DNA of 15,430 bases, from positions 1-15,430 of the forward strand of contig CACYKX010000058.1 in assembly GCA_902775075.1 (NCBI GenBank), given 5' to 3'. Of this stretch, positions 15,024 through 15,430 are shown in pieces. This DNA is from an uncultured Prevotellaceae bacterium (lineage in GTDB: Bacteria; Bacteroidota; Bacteroidia; Bacteroidales; Bacteroidaceae). The notes under the pieces were generated by a model that was given only the letters and a program-made list of their open reading frames with translations, was not told the origin of the DNA and did no database searches. How positions within the stretch are numbered: position 1 is the first letter of the stretch; the number at the start of each line of letters is the position of its first letter. The position numbers and the translations under genes were made by a program.

Positions 15024-15097
15024 GGTACACATGCAGTGCAGGGTGCAAGGTCACTATAATATATAGGACCTCGCACCCTGCACTACCCGTGTACCAA
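15024..15097. repeat. 30-bp-arm imperfect inverted repeat (large hairpin)
   Basis: The arms 15024-15053 and 15068-15097 pair at 26 of 30 positions around a 14-nt AT-only-stemmed loop. The ends are TGGTACAC/GTGTACCA and the core is CAGTGCAGGGTGC/GCACCCTGCACT. There is no T-run after either arm. It could be a REP/MITE-like element, an att or recombination site, or a structured RNA upstream of the promoter at 15128. Confidence 0.6.
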
Positions 15098-15127
15098 AAC
15101 GCAAGATAAAAAATTGTGGCTCAAATA

Positions 15128-15159
15128 TTTGGTAGTTAGTTCATTTTTTGCTAACTTTG
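15128..15159 (+). promoter_or_regulatory. Consensus Bacteroidota promoter reading out of the window
   Basis: TTTG (15128-15131), a 20-nt spacer, TAACTTTG (15152-15159): an exact match to the consensus. The transcript would start near 15166 and run at least 260 nt with no gene, so it has a long leader with repeats, or is a non-coding RNA. Confidence 0.6.
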
Positions 15160-15430
15160 AACCCGAATAGAAGAGATCTTTGAATTTTGGCTTGTTTACT
15201 GCCTCCGGGTGTGTCTTTTCAAGTCATGCAGGGTTAGGAAATGGTCTGTAGAGGGTCTGTAGATGGTCTAAAAAATGGTACAGATACGGTACAACTCAGT
15301 TTCTTGACTTTATAAGCAATTGAAATACAGGATTTTAGCGGAAAAGGTGGGGGTTCCTCTCTCTCCGCTTTGTTAATTTGTCTTAAAAACGTAAAATTAA
15401 GGCAGAACAGCAAAACAATACAAATCCTGT

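Larger units (their letters stand above)
14872..15430. other. Right-hand non-coding region
   Basis: No convincing gene. It contains a large imperfect hairpin at 15024-15097, a consensus rightward promoter at 15128-15159, and a leader with short direct repeats (GGTCTGTAGA at about 15243-15266, GGTAC at about 15276-15293). It also has a small inverted repeat AGCGGA/TCCGCT at 15337-15369. The layout suggests the start of another transcription unit whose gene begins beyond 15430. Confidence 0.5.

Overview
The window looks like an accessory (defence/mobile) region from a Bacteroidales chromosome, probably Prevotella- or Bacteroides-like. Four promoters of the Bacteroidota form TTTG - about 20 nt - TAnnTTTG can be read directly (upstream of the genes starting at 2748, 12248 and 14814, and at 15128-15159). 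Genes lack clear Shine-Dalgarno sites. BspA-type leucine-rich repeats, the HipA architecture and the DUF6088-like antitoxin also fit this phylum. No RNA gene or CRISPR array was seen.

Layout. (1) 2-205: C-terminal end of a tyrosine recombinase, the only mobility gene visible. (2) 528-2359, minus strand: a hipB-hipA toxin-antitoxin pair with ATGA overlap and a perfect inverted-repeat operator candidate. (3) 2694-4111, plus strand: a consensus promoter, a truncated AbiEi/DUF6088-like antitoxin with no toxin partner, and a Sel1-repeat / NTF2-like / zinc-ribbon protein. (4) 4208-12297, minus strand: one tightly packed operon. In transcription order it encodes a protein kinase with BspA-type LRRs; an intracellular trypsin-like serine protease; a second, paralogous kinase with about 17 near-identical LRR units; a DUF6939/NADAR-like protein; a DarT-like ADP-ribosyltransferase fused to a VWA domain; a PP2C-like phosphatase; and an 81-codon coding-like stretch directly after the phosphatase stop in the same frame. 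A terminator-like hairpin follows. (5) 12601-12830: a decayed duplicate of the 3' end of hipA with its downstream hairpin. (6) 12853-14847, minus strand: a Septu-like pair, an SMC/ABC-type ATPase (PtuA-like) and an HNH nuclease (PtuB-like), with its own promoter. (7) 14848-15430: non-coding, with a large imperfect hairpin and a consensus rightward promoter reading out of the window.

The most interesting part is the 8-kb operon. Kinase + PP2C + VWA is the composition of the known TerY-P-type phospho-signalling triads. Here the VWA partner carries a DarT-like toxin domain, and the gene just upstream resembles the NADAR/macro-like enzymes known to remove ADP-ribose in some DarT systems. My working model is a phosphorylation-gated ADP-ribosyltransferase toxin with its own antidote, sensed or scaffolded by LRR kinases and possibly triggered or executed by the protease. 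The domain calls come from motifs read by eye; the system-level function is inference. With Septu, HipBA, an orphan antitoxin and an integrase remnant alongside, the setting is a defence island.
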